Shown here: positions 6,697 to 8,136 of the stretch, piece by piece
How the letters are laid out: the number at the start of each line of letters is the position of its first letter
Numbering within the stretch: the stretch's first letter is position 1
Assembly: GCA_038227745.1 (NCBI GenBank)
Contig: JBBRPS010000479.1
Coordinates: forward strand, 1 to 8,136
Source: DASPXY01 sp038227745
GTDB taxonomy: Bacteria; Planctomycetota; Planctomycetia; Gemmatales; Gemmataceae
DNA length: 8,136 nt
Direction: 5' to 3'
The notes under the pieces: generated by a model
What the model was told of the DNA's origin: nothing
Databases searched by the model: none
The model's input: only the letters and a program-made list of their open reading frames with translations
Translations under genes and position numbers: made by a program

Positions 6697-6720
6697 GCCC
6701 ACCCGGTGCAACGGGTGGGC
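6697..6720. repeat. Perfect 9-bp hairpin between the Rieske and lyase genes
   Basis: gcccacccg (6697-6705) pairs with cgggtgggc (6712-6720) around a six-base loop, gtgcaa. It begins 12 bases after the Rieske stop codon and there is no T-tract on the minus strand, so it is a terminator only if planctomycetes accept such sites. Stem length, six-base loop and position between same-strand genes match the hairpin at 5717-5744. Confidence 0.7.
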
Positions 6721-6732
6721 TTGGACCCTGAA

Positions 6733-7854
6733 TCACGGTCCGTCGGCGGCGGCGCGCAGGCGCTGGGCGAGCAGCCGGTGGAAGTGATAGCCGCCCGACT
6801 CGCGCTTCACACTGAACCGCCCCGTGTCGTAAGAGCGACTTTTCAGGCCGCGCTGCACCTCTTCACAGACGCCCATGTCCTCGAGCTGCACCTGGTGCGC
6901 CACCGCGGTGCTCTGCTCGATGAACACCCGCGCCGCCGGCCCCTCGGTGTCCGCGAAGTAGAAGTCGAACAGCACGCGGCAGCGGTCCGGCCCGAGCGGC
7001 AGCACCAGGTTCGTGTCCATGACGCCCTGGTAGAGGTTGATCATCAGGTTGGGGAAGACCCACCAGTAATAGGCGTTGTCGCCGGTGCGCACCTTGCCGA
7101 CCGCGGGGTCGTCCGATGGCTTGATCGGGCTGATCTGCACGCTGGTGTTGCCGGCGTTCTCGGTGCGGTAGTGGGCGTAGTCGAGGGCGCCCGCCAGGCC
7201 GGGATGCACCGTGTTGACGTGGTAGCCGCCGTCCTGGTAGTTATCGACGAACACCTTCCAGTTGCACGGCATGTCGTACTCGCGGCGCGCGACGAACTTC
7301 AGCGCTTCCAGCCCCGGGCCGGCGGTGCGGGCCGGCAGCGGCGCGAGGAAGTCGGCCAGCGGCGGCACGCCTTCGAGCGGCCGCATGTGGACGAACACCA
7401 GCGGCCCCCAGACGTCCACGGCGAGCGGCGGCAGGCCCTGCTCCTCCTTGCAGAAGTCCTGCACGCCGTCGAACTCCGGGACGCCGCGCAGCCGGCCCGC
7501 GAGGTCGTACGTCCAGCCGTGGTAACGGCAGCGCAGCTTCGTCGCCTTGCCCTGTGGCTCGTTGATGACCTGGGCGGCGCGGTGGCGGCAGACGTTGGAG
7601 AAGGCGCGCAGCGTACCCTGCGCGTCGCGGACGACGACGACCGGCTCGCCGGCGATCTCGGCGGTCAGGAACGAGCCGGGCTCGGCGACCTGGTCGGCGC
7701 GGCCGGCGACGACCCAGCTGGCCCCGAAGACGTGGCGGCACTCGGCGGCGTAGATTTCGGGGTCGAAGTACCAGGCGCTGGGGATGGTGCGGGCGCGCTC
7801 CAGCGGCAAGGTGGGGTCGAAGGCGTTGAGCTTGGCGGTGAGACTCGCGGACAT
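6733..7854 (-). CDS. Rieske non-heme iron oxygenase, choline monooxygenase-like
   Basis: A 373-residue terminal oxygenase alpha subunit. The N-terminal Rieske domain has C-R-H at 89-91 and C-R-Y-H at 109-112, ligands for a [2Fe-2S] cluster. The C-terminal domain has CNWKVFVDNYQDGGYHVNTV (197-216) followed by His217; His212, His217 and Asp326 (in LEDMGVCEEVQRGL) should bind the catalytic iron. DNYQDGGYH has one more residue between the acidic residue and the first His than ring-hydroxylating dioxygenases, as in plant choline monooxygenase (DNYLDSSYH). MDTNLVLPLGP, the EEVQRGL...GRFS run and the final YHFHRLL also match that group. Its substrate may be choline, a betaine or another quaternary amine; this is not settled by sequence. 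No ferredoxin or reductase partner is in the window. ATG 7854 has a strong aaaggag ribosome site. The frame opens further upstream to 7962, but those residues cross a hairpin-rich region. Confidence 0.88.
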   Translation of the reverse strand: MSASLTAKLNAFDPTLPLERARTIPSAWYFDPEIYAAECRHVFGASWVVAGRADQVAEPGSFLTAEIAGEPVVVVRDAQGTLRAFSNVCRHRAAQVINEPQGKATKLRCRYHGWTYDLAGRLRGVPEFDGVQDFCKEEQGLPPLAVDVWGPLVFVHMRPLEGVPPLADFLAPLPARTAGPGLEALKFVARREYDMPCNWKVFVDNYQDGGYHVNTVHPGLAGALDYAHYRTENAGNTSVQISPIKPSDDPAVGKVRTGDNAYYWWVFPNLMINLYQGVMDTNLVLPLGPDRCRVLFDFYFADTEGPAARVFIEQSTAVAHQVQLEDMGVCEEVQRGLKSRSYDTGRFSVKRESGGYHFHRLLAQRLRAAADGP

Positions 7855-7937
7855 GGCGGGAACTCCTTTCACCGCCCATTCTCTCTGACGGGGCCGGAAA
7901 CAGCAACGGGAACCGGCGAGCGGTTGGGGCCGTTCCA

Positions 7938-7994
7938 TGTCAGGATCGGAGTCCTGACCCACAGGCTTCGTGGGTCAGGACTCCGATCCTGACA
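7938..7994. repeat. 25-bp perfect inverted repeat whose arms are themselves hairpins
   Basis: Bases 7938-7962 are the exact reverse complement of 7970-7994, leaving a seven-base loop (aggcttc). Each arm also contains its own hairpin: gtcagga-tcggag-tcctgac at 7939-7958 and gtcagga-ctccga-tcctgac at 7974-7993, each with a 7-bp stem and six-base loop. The region can therefore fold as one long stem or two short ones. It lies 84 bases upstream of the Rieske start codon and probably in or near its promoter or leader. Confidence 0.85.
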
Positions 7995-8074
7995 GCTACT
8001 GGGTCCCGCATGGCTAAAGCGCGTTCGTTCAGCCCGCATTGCAGAAGGTGGCAGCCGGGGGCGTGCTTTGGAGT

Positions 8075-8098
8075 GCGGCGCTCGGCGCCGCTTTCCCT
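8075..8098 (+). terminator. Possible plus-strand terminator or repeat hairpin
   Basis: gcggcgc (8075-8081) pairs with gcgccgc (8085-8091) around a three-base loop, tcg, and is followed on the plus strand by a pyrimidine tract, tttccctctttcttt (8092-8106). No plus-strand gene ends nearby. ctttccct (8091-8098) is also the reverse complement of agggaaag (8128-8135), so the site may be the middle of a larger repeat that runs out of the window. Confidence 0.4.
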
Positions 8099-8136
8099 CT
8101 TTCTTTAGCGCCTCCCGCGTGGGGGCCAGGGAAAGA

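Noticed and set aside
5696..6736. N-terminal extension of the citrate synthase frame up to 6736
   Set aside because: The extension overlaps the lyase gene antiphase and is Arg/Pro-rich; ATG 5695 has a ribosome site and gives the family length.
7875..7915. Possible TTGCTG / GAGAAT promoter for the Rieske gene
   Set aside because: The -35 box matches only 3 of 6 positions and the choice of spacing was free; not distinguishable from chance.
6616..7992. Open plus-strand frame of 458 codons opposite the Rieske gene
   Set aside because: It is the antisense of a clearly real oxygenase gene and has no recognisable domain or ribosome site.
1..8136. CRISPR array, tRNA, rRNA, transposase or toxin-antitoxin genes
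   Set aside because: I saw no regularly spaced direct repeats, no tRNA cloverleaf or rRNA-like stretch, and no protein with such domains on either strand.

Overview
The window is GC-rich and carries seven protein-coding genes that I can support. Two are on the plus strand at the left end and five are on the minus strand. I see no tRNA, rRNA, CRISPR array, transposase or phage gene. The gene set suggests a planctomycete, perhaps of the Gemmata or Isosphaera type. It includes a secreted Cys-rich protein built from VCYKEVVRKVCRTVPDVKKV-like segments, a Porin_O_P outer-membrane protein with a Pro/Ala-rich and coiled-coil N-terminal region, and intergenic spaces filled with GC-rich perfect hairpins. 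The taxonomic call is an inference from gene content, not from a marker gene.

Left part (1-975, plus strand): a membrane-anchored rhodanese-domain protein overlaps a MauE/DoxX-type membrane protein by 50 bases. The rhodanese has a C-x4-C active-site loop and the membrane protein has a CxC motif. The pair looks like a small thiol/sulfur redox module in the envelope.

Middle part (1005-4262, minus strand): three envelope genes. Convergent with the pair above, 29 bases away, is a small membrane protein whose first helix has seven glycines spaced exactly four residues apart (a glycine zipper). Next is the secreted 15-cysteine protein. Then comes a 587-residue OprO/OprP-type porin, followed by a convincing intrinsic terminator (2411-2440).

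Right part (4574-7854, minus strand): a three-gene cluster read in the order Rieske oxygenase (choline monooxygenase-like), methylisocitrate lyase (PrpB-like), citrate/2-methylcitrate synthase (PrpC-like). The two downstream genes are two of the three dedicated steps of the methylcitrate cycle for propionyl-CoA. The dehydratase (PrpD/AcnD) is not in the window. Each junction in this cluster carries a perfect hairpin, and a 25-bp dyad lies upstream of the oxygenase.

Nothing here is a clearly new multi-gene system. The most unusual signals are the set of intergenic hairpins, especially the dyad at 7938-7994 that can fold two ways, the ideal glycine zipper, the 15-cysteine secreted protein, and the linkage of a choline monooxygenase-like enzyme to methylcitrate-cycle genes.
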